A stretch of 64,000 nt of DNA from Streptacidiphilus jiangxiensis (GCF_900109465.1 NZ_FOAZ01000002.1:557280-621279); one strand, 5' to 3'. Positions 8,456-17,266 are shown, counted from the first letter of the stretch. Notes: a model not told the origin generated them from the letters alone. Translations and numbers: made by a program.

Positions 8456-10258
8456 TCAGCCCACCGGGGCCGGCTGCGGCTGGGCGGCCGGAGCCTGCGT
8501 CGCGATCTGGTCGGCGACCAGCTGCTCCAGGTGCTGGTGCTCGGCGGTGACCGCGCCCTCCAACAGCAGCTTGCGCATCAGGGTGCGCTGGATCTTGCCG
8601 CTGGTGGTCTTGCGGACAGTGCCCGGACGGGCCAGCACGACGCTCGCGTTGACCTGGAACTCGCGGCTGATCAGCGAGCGGGCGGAGGCCAGCAGGGCCG
8701 GCAGGTCGGCCGCCGCCGGGGCGTTGGGCCGGATCTCCTGGACCAGGACCAGGTGCTCCTCGCCCGCGTCCACCGAGAAGGCCGCCCCGCCGCCGATGCC
8801 GAAGGCCGGGTCGAGGGACTGCACCTGGCGCTCGACGTCGTGGGGGTAGATGTTGCGGCCGTTGATCAGGATCATCTCCTTGAGGCGGCCGGTCACGTAG
8901 AGCTGCCCGGCCTCCAGCACGCCGAGGTCGCCGGTGCGCAGCCAGCCCGCGTCGACGGTCTCCTCGGCGCCCTCGCCCACGCGCAGCTTGGCGTTGAAGA
9001 TCTCCTCGTTGACCTCGGGGCGCTTCCAGTAGCCCGAGGCGACGCTGTCGCCCTTGACCCAGATCTCGCCGACGTGGCCCTCGGGCTGCTCGCGGAAGGA
9101 GTCCGTGTCGACGATCTTCACGGTGAAGTCGGTCGGGTGGACGACGCCGGAGCTGACCAGGGTGCGGGCGCCCGTTTCGGCCACCTCCGCCAGCGCACCC
9201 TGCTCCAGGGCCTGGGCGTCGACGGTGCGGTAGATCGGGGCCTGGCCGTGGGGCGTGCCGGAGACCAGCAGCGTGGTCTCGGCCATGCCGTAGCAGGGGA
9301 AGAAGGCCTCGGCGCGGAAGCCGGCCGGGGCGAAGCGCTCGGTGAAGGCGCGCACGGTCTCGGCGCGGATCGGCTCGGCGCCGTTGGCGGCCTGCTCCCA
9401 GCTGCTCAGGTCGAGGGTGGCGAGCTGCTGGTCGGTGACCCGCTTGACGCAGAGGTCGTAGCCGAAGTTGGGGCCGCCGCCGGCCGTCACCTGGTACTCG
9501 GTGATCATCTGGAGCCAGCGCAGCGGGCGCTTGAGGAACGAGATCGGCGACATCAGGGCACTGGAGCCACCGAGGAAGAGCGGCTGCAGGATGTGACCGA
9601 TCAGGCCCATGTCGTGGTAGAAGGGCAGCCAGCCGCCGAGCCGGGTGTCCTGGTGGCCGTGGATCTGGTGCTGGATCGCCAACTCGTTGGCCAGCAGGTT
9701 GCGGTGAGAGACCATGACGCCCTTGGGCGCGCTGGTCGAGCCGGAGGTGTACTGCAGGAAGGCCAGCGACTCGGGGGTGAGCCGCGGCTCGCTCCAGGCG
9801 GACGCGTCGCCCTCGCCGGGGAGGTCGGTGGCGAGCACCGGGATGTGGGTGATGCCCGCGTCGCGCAGCCAGCCGCTGATGGTGGGCTCGTTGACGCTGT
9901 CCGTCAGCACCGCGCGGACCTCGGCGTCCTGCAGGATGCCGGTCACCCGGGAGAAGTGGTTGCCCTGGTCGCCCGGCAGCGGGGCGGGCACGGCGACGGA
10001 GCCGGCGTAGAGGCAGGCGGTGAAGGCCTTGATGAAGTCGAGGCCGGAGGGGTACAGCAGCAGCACCTGGCCGCCGGAGGCGCCACGCTGCTGCAGCCAC
10101 GAGGCGACGCGCTTGGCCTCCTGGTCCAGCGTCGCGTAGGTGAGCCGCTCGGCGTCGCTGCCGGAGGCGTTGTCGTGCAGGAAGATGAAGGCGTCCTTGC
10201 TCGGCAGATCGGCGGTGCGGTGCAGCACCAGCTCCGTGAAGGTCTCGAAACTCTTCAA
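8456..10258 (-). CDS. Fatty acyl-AMP ligase (FAAL)
   Basis: A 600-residue adenylate-forming enzyme. The AMP-binding motif LQYTSGSTSAPKGVMVSHRN lies near residue 165, followed by FYHDMGLIG (a FAAL signature) and GYGMAETT-like PCYGMAETTLLVSG; the hinge and C-terminal domain show TGRLKEMILINGRNIYP and end with SGKIQRT. FAALs activate fatty acids as acyl-AMP and load them on an ACP instead of CoA. It is the first gene of an eight-gene operon. The TTG at 10258 is chosen because GAGGGA lies about seven bases upstream and homologues begin near this point. The operon operator at 10335-10352 lies 77 bases upstream. Confidence 0.93.
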   Translation of the reverse strand: MKSFETFTELVLHRTADLPSKDAFIFLHDNASGSDAERLTYATLDQEAKRVASWLQQRGASGGQVLLLYPSGLDFIKAFTACLYAGSVAVPAPLPGDQGNHFSRVTGILQDAEVRAVLTDSVNEPTISGWLRDAGITHIPVLATDLPGEGDASAWSEPRLTPESLAFLQYTSGSTSAPKGVMVSHRNLLANELAIQHQIHGHQDTRLGGWLPFYHDMGLIGHILQPLFLGGSSALMSPISFLKRPLRWLQMITEYQVTAGGGPNFGYDLCVKRVTDQQLATLDLSSWEQAANGAEPIRAETVRAFTERFAPAGFRAEAFFPCYGMAETTLLVSGTPHGQAPIYRTVDAQALEQGALAEVAETGARTLVSSGVVHPTDFTVKIVDTDSFREQPEGHVGEIWVKGDSVASGYWKRPEVNEEIFNAKLRVGEGAEETVDAGWLRTGDLGVLEAGQLYVTGRLKEMILINGRNIYPHDVERQVQSLDPAFGIGGGAAFSVDAGEEHLVLVQEIRPNAPAAADLPALLASARSLISREFQVNASVVLARPGTVRKTTSGKIQRTLMRKLLLEGAVTAEHQHLEQLVADQIATQAPAAQPQPAPVG

Positions 10259-10334
10259 GGTCGTTCCCTCGCCTCGATTGGCTGTCGACGGATTCGGGCC
10301 GGGGGGCACCGGTGGTCCGATGCTCACCGGCCGT

Positions 10335-10352
10335 GCTTAAGGCCTTCTTGCG
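10335..10352 (-). promoter_or_regulatory. Putative SARP operator, FAAL operon
   Basis: On the coding (minus) strand the heptamers CGCAAGA and CTTAAGC start 11 bases apart. The site is 77 bases before the FAAL start and overlaps the TAA stop of the preceding small gene. It belongs to a family of eight such sites in the cluster. Confidence 0.6.
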
Positions 10353-10618
10353 GCGCCCACGTGCGTGAGTGTGTGGTCGAACTGCTCCCACAGCGCGGCC
10401 TCGCCGGTGCCCGGCGGCCGACCGGGCACCAGGCGCTCCGGATGCCCCGGGGAGGGCCGGCGCGGACGCTCGGCCGCCACCAGCGCGGCGTACTCCGGGG
10501 TGGTCACACTGAAGTAGGCGCCCAGGTGGACCAGGGCCAACAGGCCCTCCCTGCCCAGCGTCCGCAGCCACCAGCGCACCCGGAAGGAGGGGCGGAACCG
10601 CCCGCGGGCGCGGTTCAC
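10337..10618 (-). CDS. Small DUF6059-like protein
   Basis: A 93-residue basic protein. It has an amphipathic/hydrophobic N-terminal segment (WWLRTLGREGLLALVHLGAY) and a later PGHPERLVPG motif followed by an E-x-ALWEQ segment, a pattern I associate with the small DUF6059 proteins found in Streptomyces secondary-metabolite clusters, often near SARP genes. No function is known to me. The GTG start overlaps the stop of the P450 gene (GTGA), so it is the last gene of the terpene operon. Its TAA stop is part of the CTTAAG half-site of the next operator. Confidence 0.6.
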   Translation of the reverse strand: MNRARGRFRPSFRVRWWLRTLGREGLLALVHLGAYFSVTTPEYAALVAAERPRRPSPGHPERLVPGRPPGTGEAALWEQFDHTLTHVGAARRP

Positions 10619-11862
10619 CAGCTGACCGGCAGGGATGCGACGCCGGTGATCAGTCGCCCGGAGGTGCGCGGCACCTGCTCGGCGGGCACGGCCAGCCGCA
10701 GCGTCGGGAAGCGCTCGAAGAGCGTCCACAGGGCGATCTGCAGCTCGGCCCGGGCCAGTCCGGAGCCGAGGCAGTAGTGGATGCCGTGGCCGAAGCTCAG
10801 GTGGGCGTTGAGCGGACGGTCCAGCTCCAGCCGTTCCGGCTGGGCGAAGCGGGCGCCGTCGCGGTTGCCGGAGCCCAGCGAGGGCAGCACCGCCTCCCCG
10901 GCCCGGATCAACGTCCCGCCCAGGTCCACGTCCTCGACGGCGATCCGCAGCAGCGTCTCGTCGCCGGGCAGGTGCAGGCGGAGCAGCTCCTCGACGGCGG
11001 CGGGCACGCCGTCGGGGTCGGCCCGGAACCGGTCCGCCTGCCCGGGCTCGGCGAGCAGGGCGAGGACGCTGTTGCCGATCTGGTTGACCGTCGTCTCGTG
11101 GCCGGCCACCAGCAGGCTCACGCCGAGGAAGAGCAACTCCTGCTCGCTCAGCCGCTCCTGGTCGCTGTCGCGGACGGAGACGAGCGCGGAGAGCAGGTCC
11201 TCCCCCGGGTTCCGGCGCTTCTCGGCGTACAGGGAGGCGAAGTAGTCGCGCAGCGCGGCGATGGCCCCGAGCATCTCCTCCGCGGTACTGCCCGTGGTGG
11301 CGACGAACGCGCCCGACCAGGCCGTGAACCGCTCCTGATCCGCCTGCGGCACGCCCAGCAGCTCGCAGATCACCCGCACCGGCAGTGGGAAGGCGAGGGC
11401 CTGGACGAGGTCGGTGGTCCGGCCGTCGGCCTCGCCTCGCGCCGCCATCTCGTCGAGCAGGGCATCGGTCAGCTGCTGGATCCGGGGCCGCAGCGCGGCC
11501 ACCCGGCGCGCCGTGAACTCCCGCGAGACCAGCGCCCGCACGCGGGCGTGCTCGGCGCCGTCGAGATTGGGCAGGCTCGGGAAGCGCTGCGGCGCGGCCG
11601 CCAGCCGCGGGGCGCCCTCCGCGAGCGTCGCGGCGCGGCTGAAGCGCGGGTCGGCGAGCACCGCGCGCACCTCGTCGTAGGTGGTGACCAGGTGGGCACT
11701 GTCCCCGCTGGGCATCCGCACCCGGGCGACGGGCTGCGTCTCGCGCAACCGCGCGTAGTGCGGGCAGGGGGTGAGCGCGTCGGGGCGCGGGAACGGGTAC
11801 GGGATCGGCTCCGCCCCGGTCCCGGCCTCGGCCTCGGGCTCGGTCATCTGCTCTGTCGTCAT
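10615..11862 (-). CDS. Cytochrome P450
   Basis: A 415-residue bacterial class I P450. The oxygen-binding I-helix motif is AGHETT, the K-helix ExxR is EELLR, and the haem-binding loop is FGHGIHYCLGSGLAR with the ligand Cys at about 364. It lies in the terpene operon, overlapping the terpene synthase stop codon (ATGA), so oxidation of the cyclised terpene is the natural guess. Electrons could come from the reductase at 19425-20471. A second in-frame Met five codons later is an alternative start. Confidence 0.93.
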   Translation of the reverse strand: MTTEQMTEPEAEAGTGAEPIPYPFPRPDALTPCPHYARLRETQPVARVRMPSGDSAHLVTTYDEVRAVLADPRFSRAATLAEGAPRLAAAPQRFPSLPNLDGAEHARVRALVSREFTARRVAALRPRIQQLTDALLDEMAARGEADGRTTDLVQALAFPLPVRVICELLGVPQADQERFTAWSGAFVATTGSTAEEMLGAIAALRDYFASLYAEKRRNPGEDLLSALVSVRDSDQERLSEQELLFLGVSLLVAGHETTVNQIGNSVLALLAEPGQADRFRADPDGVPAAVEELLRLHLPGDETLLRIAVEDVDLGGTLIRAGEAVLPSLGSGNRDGARFAQPERLELDRPLNAHLSFGHGIHYCLGSGLARAELQIALWTLFERFPTLRLAVPAEQVPRTSGRLITGVASLPVSW

Positions 11863-13037
11863 CGCGCGTTCGCCTCCCGGAAGGGCGTCGGTCGGCCCGG
11901 GCGGAACGCCGGGACGGGCAGTCGGGCGGCCTCCTCGAGGGCGGCCTCCGTCTCGGCGGTGGGGCCGAGGACGACGGTGCGGTCCCGGTGGAGGACGAAG
12001 CGGCCGTGGGTCAGGCCGGTCCAGACGTGGCCCGCGCCGAGATAGCGGCTGGACATGTACTGCCACAGCAGCACCCCGGAGACGAAGTGGCTCATCTCGT
12101 CGAGGAACGCCCGCACCGCCGGGTCGGCGCCCGCCTCGCCGACGAGGATCCCGTCGCGGCAGCGGATGAACTCGTCCTCGCGCCGCTGCGCCAGTCGGGC
12201 GGCGGTGCCGATCGCCGTCTGCAGGTCGCAGCCGGTGTCCGCGCGCACGGCCGCGACCACGTTCATCGGGTCGTCGTGCAGCAACACCTCCTTGCGGTAG
12301 GCGACCACGTCGTTGGCGAAGCAGGTCTGCTCCAGGGCGATGTCGACGAGCGTGCCCAGCTCCGGGTGGAGCGCGAACTGCTCGGTCAGGTCGATGCCGA
12401 GGCCGTACTCGCACATCAGGAACACCCAGTGCATCCCCGAGCAGGCGTAACGGATCTCGAGGTACTCCTCGTAGCCCAGGCGTTCACCGCGGGCGCGGGC
12501 CTCGTCCTCGCGGCGGAAGCCGTCGATGGTGAAGTCGACGCAGGCCAGGAAGCGCCGCCACTGGCCCGGCGTCATCCGCGACCGGAGCCGGTCCCCCACC
12601 TCGGCCAGCACCGTCCCGTAGGGCGGGAGCGAGCCGCGGTCGGCGCCGTGGGCGGCGGCGGCGAGCATGGCGTAGAGATCGGGGAAGCCGCCGACATGCC
12701 GACGCGGATCGCCCTCCGCGCACAGGTCGTCCAGGGCGAACCAGGTGAGCTCCCAGTCGCAGATGTCGGCGAGGCGCTCCGGTTCGGCGCGGGAGTAGGA
12801 GAGCGCGGTGTAGAGCGCGTACCGGTGGTCCAGGAACCGGTCCAGTGCGGCGTCGTCGGGGAACATCGGGCGCAGGTGCCGCCGGGCCCAGCGGTCCGTG
12901 CGCTGCTCCAGCCAGACCAGCGCCGGGTTGCAGCGGGAGCTCAACCGCCGCACCAGTGGCGGCACCTGGACCGAGAGCGGAGCGTCCGGCGCCACGGCGG
13001 AGGCGTCCGGGAGCGCGGGGCGGGCGGTGGTCACCAT
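11859..13037 (-). CDS. Class I terpene synthase (cyclase)
   Basis: A 392-residue class I terpene cyclase. The first metal motif is DDLCAE (D103, D104, E108). The second is NDVVAYRKE (242-250), in which the usual Ser/Thr metal ligand is Ala246. A pyrophosphate-sensor Arg is probably R196 (EIRYACSG), and the C-terminal RY pair is in SSRYLG. The gene overlaps the upstream prenyl diphosphate synthase, so it probably uses that enzyme's product. Chain length (C15 or C20) cannot be read from the sequence. The ATG at 13037 has GAGGAG eight bases upstream. A tail of about 55 residues rich in Pro/Glu follows the RY motif. Confidence 0.9.
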   Translation of the reverse strand: MVTTARPALPDASAVAPDAPLSVQVPPLVRRLSSRCNPALVWLEQRTDRWARRHLRPMFPDDAALDRFLDHRYALYTALSYSRAEPERLADICDWELTWFALDDLCAEGDPRRHVGGFPDLYAMLAAAAHGADRGSLPPYGTVLAEVGDRLRSRMTPGQWRRFLACVDFTIDGFRREDEARARGERLGYEEYLEIRYACSGMHWVFLMCEYGLGIDLTEQFALHPELGTLVDIALEQTCFANDVVAYRKEVLLHDDPMNVVAAVRADTGCDLQTAIGTAARLAQRREDEFIRCRDGILVGEAGADPAVRAFLDEMSHFVSGVLLWQYMSSRYLGAGHVWTGLTHGRFVLHRDRTVVLGPTAETEAALEEAARLPVPAFRPGRPTPFREANAR

Positions 13038-14146
13038 GGTCGGGTCTCCTCGGCGGGCGGGAGGATCGGACGGGTCAGCGCGGCCGCCAGCTCGGCCAGG
13101 GTTCCGTGGCCGGCCGGGTGCAGCGGCTCGCCCACCTCCGCGAGGGCCGCGACGGCAAGTCCGGCGTGGGCGGAGGCCAGCCGGGCGGTCCCGGCGAGGG
13201 CGTCCCCGGCGCGGACCCTGGCCGCCATCTCCTCCGGGCGGGCGAGCAGCGACGCGAGCTCGGGCCGCGCGCGCAGGGTGCGCAGCAGCGGCAGGGTGTA
13301 GACGCCCTGCCCGATGTCGTGTCCGACGGGCTTGCCCAGCTGGGCCGAGTCGGCGGTGAAGTCGAGGATGTCGTCGTTGAGTTGGAAGGCGATGCCGAGA
13401 TGCCGTCCGTACCGGGCCAGTGCTGCGCACTGCGTGGTCGTCAGGCCCGCTGCCATGGCCCCCAGTTCGCAGGAGGCCTCGAAGAGCGAGGCGGTCTTGC
13501 CGTCGACGGCGCGCAGGTAGGACTCCTCGGAGCGGCTCGGGTCGAAGAGGGCGGCGCCCTCCTCGGCCTGGCCCTGGCAGAGCCGGGCGAAGGTGCGGGC
13601 GGCCAGCACGCCTTCCGCGGCGCCGAGCGAGCCGGCCGCGGCCAGCGCCTGGGCGATCAGGAAGTCACCGGTGAGCACCGCCCGGCCGACGCCCGCCTCG
13701 GCGTTGACGGTGGCGACACCGTGGCGCAGCCGGGAGCCGTCCATCACGTCGTCGTGCACCAGGCTGGCCAGGTGCAGCAGTTCGACGACGGCCGCGCTCT
13801 GCACGGTGCGGGCGCGCCGGTGCGGGGTGCCGAGGGGGCGACAGGCGTAGCCGACGGCCAGGACGAGCAGCGGACGCAGCCGCTTGCCGCCCAACAGCAA
13901 CGGCAGCAGGCCGTCGGGGACGATCGCCGGGTCCTCCCCGGCGATCCGGCAGACGGCCTCGACGCAGTCGGCCAGGTCGGCGGTGAGCCGGCTCGGCCCC
14001 ACCAGGGCGGCGACCGCCCGGTGCGGCGGCGCCGTCACGACGCGGGCCACGCGCTCGGTGATGCGTTCGCCGAGCCAGGGCGAGGCCTCGCTCCGGCCAC
14101 GGACGGTGGCGGCGGCCCGCTGCGGCGCGACGGTGGTCGGGGTCAT
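13031..14146 (-). CDS. Polyprenyl diphosphate synthase (GGPP/FPP synthase type)
   Basis: A 371-residue all-helical trans-prenyltransferase. The first Asp-rich motif is HDDVMDGSRLRHG and the second is FQLNDDILDF, both complete, with GKRLRP in the N-terminal region binding isopentenyl diphosphate. It would supply FPP or GGPP to the terpene synthase that overlaps its 3' end. The residues before the first DDxxD (SAAVVELLHLASLVHDD) have small side chains where a bulky residue would stop growth at C10-C15, which slightly favours GGPP; this is weak evidence. The ATG overlaps the P450 stop codon (ATGA). Confidence 0.93.
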   Translation of the reverse strand: MTPTTVAPQRAAATVRGRSEASPWLGERITERVARVVTAPPHRAVAALVGPSRLTADLADCVEAVCRIAGEDPAIVPDGLLPLLLGGKRLRPLLVLAVGYACRPLGTPHRRARTVQSAAVVELLHLASLVHDDVMDGSRLRHGVATVNAEAGVGRAVLTGDFLIAQALAAAGSLGAAEGVLAARTFARLCQGQAEEGAALFDPSRSEESYLRAVDGKTASLFEASCELGAMAAGLTTTQCAALARYGRHLGIAFQLNDDILDFTADSAQLGKPVGHDIGQGVYTLPLLRTLRARPELASLLARPEEMAARVRAGDALAGTARLASAHAGLAVAALAEVGEPLHPAGHGTLAELAAALTRPILPPAEETRPW

Positions 14147-15900
14147 CGCGCCACCTCCACGCTGTCCGGCCCGGGGGCCGCCGTCCGCTGGAAGGGGCAG
14201 ACGTCCTCGGACCCGGCGGCGGTGGTCCCGGTCCCGGCCAACACGGGCACGGGCGCGGCCTTGGCGGCGGCGACCGTCGCGGTGGCGGTGGTCCCGGCCG
14301 CGGCCGTCGCGGTCCCGGCCGTCCCAGTGGCAGCCATCGCGGCCCCAGCCCTCGCGGTTCGGGCCGTCCCGGCGGCGTCCATCGCGGGCCCCGCCGTCGC
14401 GGGCACCGCCGACGCGGGCGCAGCCTTCGCGGGCGCGGGCGCGGTTGCCGCCGTCGCAGGCGCAGCCGTCTCGCGGCGGGGGCGGGCCTGCACGGTCATC
14501 GGCAGCGGGCCGGGGCCGAGGCTGGCCGCGGGGGTGGTGCTGAGCGAGGCGCCCGGAGCCAGCCGCAGCGTCCAGCGGGAGGCGACCGTCGCCAGCGCGA
14601 CGTTCACCTCGATCATGCTGAACCCGTTGCCGATGCACTGACGGTTGCCGGCGCCGAAGGGCAGGAACGCGGTGCGCTGCCGGCGGGTGGTCCGCTCGGG
14701 CAGCCAGCGGTCCGGGTCGAACCGGTCCGGCGCCTCGTAGGTGGCGGGGTCGAGGTGGAGCAGGTAGGGGCTGTAGAGCAGGATCGTGCCCGGCTCGATC
14801 CGGCGGCCGGCCAGCTCGGCGGGACGGGTGGTGGTGCGGGTGGCCAGCCAGACCGGCGGGCGCATCCGCAGCGCCTCGGTGGTGACGCGCGAGGCGTAGT
14901 CCAGGTGGCCGACCGCCTCGCGCAGCGCCTCCCGGCCGGGAGGCAGCGCGTCCAGCTCGGCGTGGAGCCGGGCCTCGACGTCGGGGGCCTCGGAGATCAG
15001 GTGGAAGGCGGAGGCCATGGCGTTGGCGGTGGTCTCGCTGCCGCCCAGGTACATGGTCATGACCTGGTCGTGGATCTCCTGGTCCGAGAGCGGCGCCCCG
15101 GTCTCCGGATCGCGGGTGTTGACCAGCAGGGAGAGCAGGTCGCCCTCGTCGCGGCCGCGCGCGTGGTAGTCCGCGATCGTGCGGTCGATGACCTCGTGCA
15201 TGTGGGTCAGGGCCTGCTCGTAGGCCCGGTTGTGCGCGGTGGGCAGGCGCTCGGCCAGGCGGGTCGGGGTGACCATGCGCCGGTAGACGCCGTCCATGAT
15301 CACCGGCAGGCACTCCTGCACACCGTCGATCGTGGCCTCGCTCGCGAGCTCGCCGAACATGGTGCGGGTGACGATCCGCAGCGTCAGCGCCTGCATCCGC
15401 TGCCGCACGTCGACGACCTCGCCGGAACGCCAACTCGCGGCCTCCGCCTCGAACTCCTCGATCATGATGTCCGTGTAGCCGGGCATCTGCGCGGCGTGGA
15501 AGGCGGGTTGGAGCATCCGACGCTGGCCGCGGTGGTCCGCGTAGCGGGAGGTGACCAGGCCGTTGCCGGTGAGTCGGCGGGCGGTGTCGAAGAGCGGACC
15601 GCCCTTGTCGAAGGTGCGCGGGTCCTGGAGCAGGTCGCGGACCACGTCCGGGTCGGCGGCCAGATAGGCCCGCTTGGGTCCGATCCTGATCTCCAGCAGG
15701 TCGCCCTGCCCGGCCAGGGAGCGCAGGAACGCCAGTGGGTCCCGCCAGAGGCGCCAGACGTGCCCGAGCACGGGAACCGCCCCCGGCGCGGGCCGGACGA
15801 CGTAGGACCGCTCGGGCACGTGGGCGCCGCTGCGGCGGACCGGTTCCGGACCGGGGCGGTCCACGCGGGGCGGGGCCTGAACGGGGGTGGTCGCTGCCAT
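14143..15900 (-). CDS. Cytochrome P450 with a long Ala/Thr/Pro C-terminal tail
   Basis: A 585-residue protein. Residues 1-470 form a complete P450 similar in style to terpene-oxidising actinomycete enzymes: I-helix GGSETT, K-helix EALR, and haem loop FGAGNRQCIGNGFS with Cys422. The last 115 residues are almost only Ala, Thr, Gly, Pro, Val and Lys in short repeats and end in SEDVCPFQR, unlike any P450 domain. The tail stays in frame until a TGA that overlaps the GGPP synthase start, so it is not an obvious frameshift. The start ATG has AGGAG five bases upstream. It follows a strong hairpin that separates it from the KAS III-like gene. Confidence 0.9.
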   Translation of the reverse strand: MAATTPVQAPPRVDRPGPEPVRRSGAHVPERSYVVRPAPGAVPVLGHVWRLWRDPLAFLRSLAGQGDLLEIRIGPKRAYLAADPDVVRDLLQDPRTFDKGGPLFDTARRLTGNGLVTSRYADHRGQRRMLQPAFHAAQMPGYTDIMIEEFEAEAASWRSGEVVDVRQRMQALTLRIVTRTMFGELASEATIDGVQECLPVIMDGVYRRMVTPTRLAERLPTAHNRAYEQALTHMHEVIDRTIADYHARGRDEGDLLSLLVNTRDPETGAPLSDQEIHDQVMTMYLGGSETTANAMASAFHLISEAPDVEARLHAELDALPPGREALREAVGHLDYASRVTTEALRMRPPVWLATRTTTRPAELAGRRIEPGTILLYSPYLLHLDPATYEAPDRFDPDRWLPERTTRRQRTAFLPFGAGNRQCIGNGFSMIEVNVALATVASRWTLRLAPGASLSTTPAASLGPGPLPMTVQARPRRETAAPATAATAPAPAKAAPASAVPATAGPAMDAAGTARTARAGAAMAATGTAGTATAAAGTTATATVAAAKAAPVPVLAGTGTTAAGSEDVCPFQRTAAPGPDSVEVAR

Positions 15901-15927
15901 CGGTTCTCCTGGGCCGGTCGTCGCGGA

Positions 15928-15963
15928 GCGGACCCCGTCGGACGGGGGGCCGACGGGGTCCGC
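15928..15963 (-). terminator. Perfect 14-bp hairpin between KAS III-like and P450 genes
   Basis: GCGGACCCCGTCGG and its exact reverse complement are separated by eight bases. No U-run follows. It lies inside the apparent terpene operon and may weaken read-through or stabilise RNA ends. Confidence 0.55.
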
Positions 15964-15972
15964 AGCTGTGGG

Positions 15973-16010
15973 GGTGGGGACGCGCGGTGGGGACGCGCGG
16001 TGGGGACGCG
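15973..16010. repeat. 13-bp tandem repeat, three copies
   Basis: Three consecutive copies of GGTGGGGACGCGC (the last differing at its final base) lie in the intergenic gap after the KAS III-like gene. Confidence 0.85.
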
Positions 16011-16049
16011 GAGTCGAATGCGGGCGCGGAACGCGGGGAGGCGCGAACC

Positions 16050-17087
16050 TCACCAGGACGGGGCGGACTCGACCTCCAGCACCGCGACGGTCCAGGTGAA
16101 GCCGACGCCGACACCCATGGTCACGATCTTGTCGCCGGCCTTGAGCCGACCGGCCTCGGCCAGGTGGTTGAGGCCGAGCAGCTGGTCCGCGCCACCGCAG
16201 TGGCCGATGTTCTGGCCCCAGTCGTAGGTGGTGGTGGCCCGGTCGACGCCGAGGGTCATGTAGAACGAGTAGGTCGCGATGGACTCGGCGATGTTGGCGT
16301 GCACGAAGTGCTGCGCGTCGGCGAGCTTCATGTCCGCCTCGTCCAGGGCCTCCTGCAGCACCTGGCCGGCGTTGACGGTCATCTGGTTGATGGTCGCCTC
16401 GTACGCGTCCTCGTGCAGCAGCAGGTAGTCGCGCTTGCGCGAGCGCAGGTCCACGGGCTTGCCGTCGGCGAAGGGCGCCTCGGTCCAGCCGGTGACACCG
16501 CGGTAGATCGGCTCCAGCGTCGCGTCGGTGAGACTGGCGGTGGAGACCAGGCGGAGGAAGCCGCCACGCTTGGAGAGCACCAGGGCGCCCGCGCCGTCGC
16601 CGTAGACCTGCTGGTTGTCGGAGGCCCAGCGGTCGAAGTAGGGGGTCTTGAAGGCGTCGGCGACGGTGATCAGCGCCGCCGTCTCGGCGGGTCGGGCGGT
16701 CAGGTAGGAGGCGGCCAGCTCGACACCGGCCAGGCCGCCGTTGGAGCCGGGGTGGATCTCCACGGCGCTGCCGCGCCCGCCGACGGTCTCCTGCTGAACG
16801 TAGTGGGCGGGGGTCCAGAACTCCTGGCCCTGGTGGCCGATGCATGCGTGCACGACCAGGCCGAAGTCCTGCGCGTCGTGGCCCGAGCGGGCCACGGCGG
16901 TACGAGCGGCCGCGGCCGCCATGACCGGCGCGGCCTCCTCGTCGTTCGCGACGCGCACCGCGTGGATGCCGTTGCCGACCCGCTCGTCGGCGTCGTAGAG
17001 GCCGAGAGCGACGGCCTCGTCCGCGGTCTGCACCTGCTCCGGCAGGTAGGCGCCGAGGCCGGCGACGTAGATGTTCTCCCAGCGCAT
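16050..17087 (-). CDS. KAS III homologue of the Ser-His-Asp acyltransferase type
   Basis: A 345-residue FabH-fold protein in which the condensing Cys is replaced by Ser115 (PGSNGGLAG) and the Asn motif by GHCGGADQ, giving His302 and Asp307 five residues apart. This matches the 'xHD' group (CerJ, ChlB3, DpsC and relatives), which transfer acyl groups to alcohols, amines or carrier proteins instead of doing decarboxylative condensation. A His269 in FVHANIAE keeps the HAN-like segment. It begins the terpene operon, so it may attach the acyl part to the oxidised terpene; this is inference. A GGGAG five bases before the ATG supports the start. A closely related gene lies at 25104-26207. Confidence 0.88.
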   Translation of the reverse strand: MRWENIYVAGLGAYLPEQVQTADEAVALGLYDADERVGNGIHAVRVANDEEAAPVMAAAAARTAVARSGHDAQDFGLVVHACIGHQGQEFWTPAHYVQQETVGGRGSAVEIHPGSNGGLAGVELAASYLTARPAETAALITVADAFKTPYFDRWASDNQQVYGDGAGALVLSKRGGFLRLVSTASLTDATLEPIYRGVTGWTEAPFADGKPVDLRSRKRDYLLLHEDAYEATINQMTVNAGQVLQEALDEADMKLADAQHFVHANIAESIATYSFYMTLGVDRATTTYDWGQNIGHCGGADQLLGLNHLAEAGRLKAGDKIVTMGVGVGFTWTVAVLEVESAPSW

Positions 17088-17146
17088 GCTGTCTCCCAGG
17101 TGTGCGTGTGCGCGAGTGCGGGGTCGGCCTCAGTGTGGGCGGGGCC

Positions 17147-17164
17147 GCTAAAGCGCCTCCTGCG
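17147..17164 (-). promoter_or_regulatory. Putative SARP operator, terpene operon
   Basis: On the minus strand CGCAGGA and CTTTAGC start 11 bases apart, 60 bases before the KAS III-like start codon. Confidence 0.6.
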
Positions 17165-17266
17165 CAGAGGGGCCCAGGTCAGGGCGGGTCAGGACGCAAG
17201 CGAAGGCCGCGGCGACCGGGTGGTGACCCGGCCGCCGCGGCCGTGGGGCGGTTCGCCTTGTGGGCG

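Noticed and set aside
1574..10777. Very long open frames on the plus strand opposite the PKS, dehydrogenase and FAAL genes
   Set aside because: They are antisense or other-frame shadows caused by GC-rich codon use; their translations are repetitive Arg/Gly/Ala/Gln/Val-rich and match no family, while the minus-strand frames encode complete enzymes.
14150..14490. Frameshift or gene fusion in the P450 tail
   Set aside because: The low-complexity tail stays in frame and ends in a proper ATGA overlap with the next gene, so I treat it as a real extension, though a sequencing error in the repeat cannot be excluded.
15973..16010. CRISPR-like or attachment-site repeat
   Set aside because: The copies are contiguous 13-bp units without spacers, in an intergenic gap of a biosynthetic operon.
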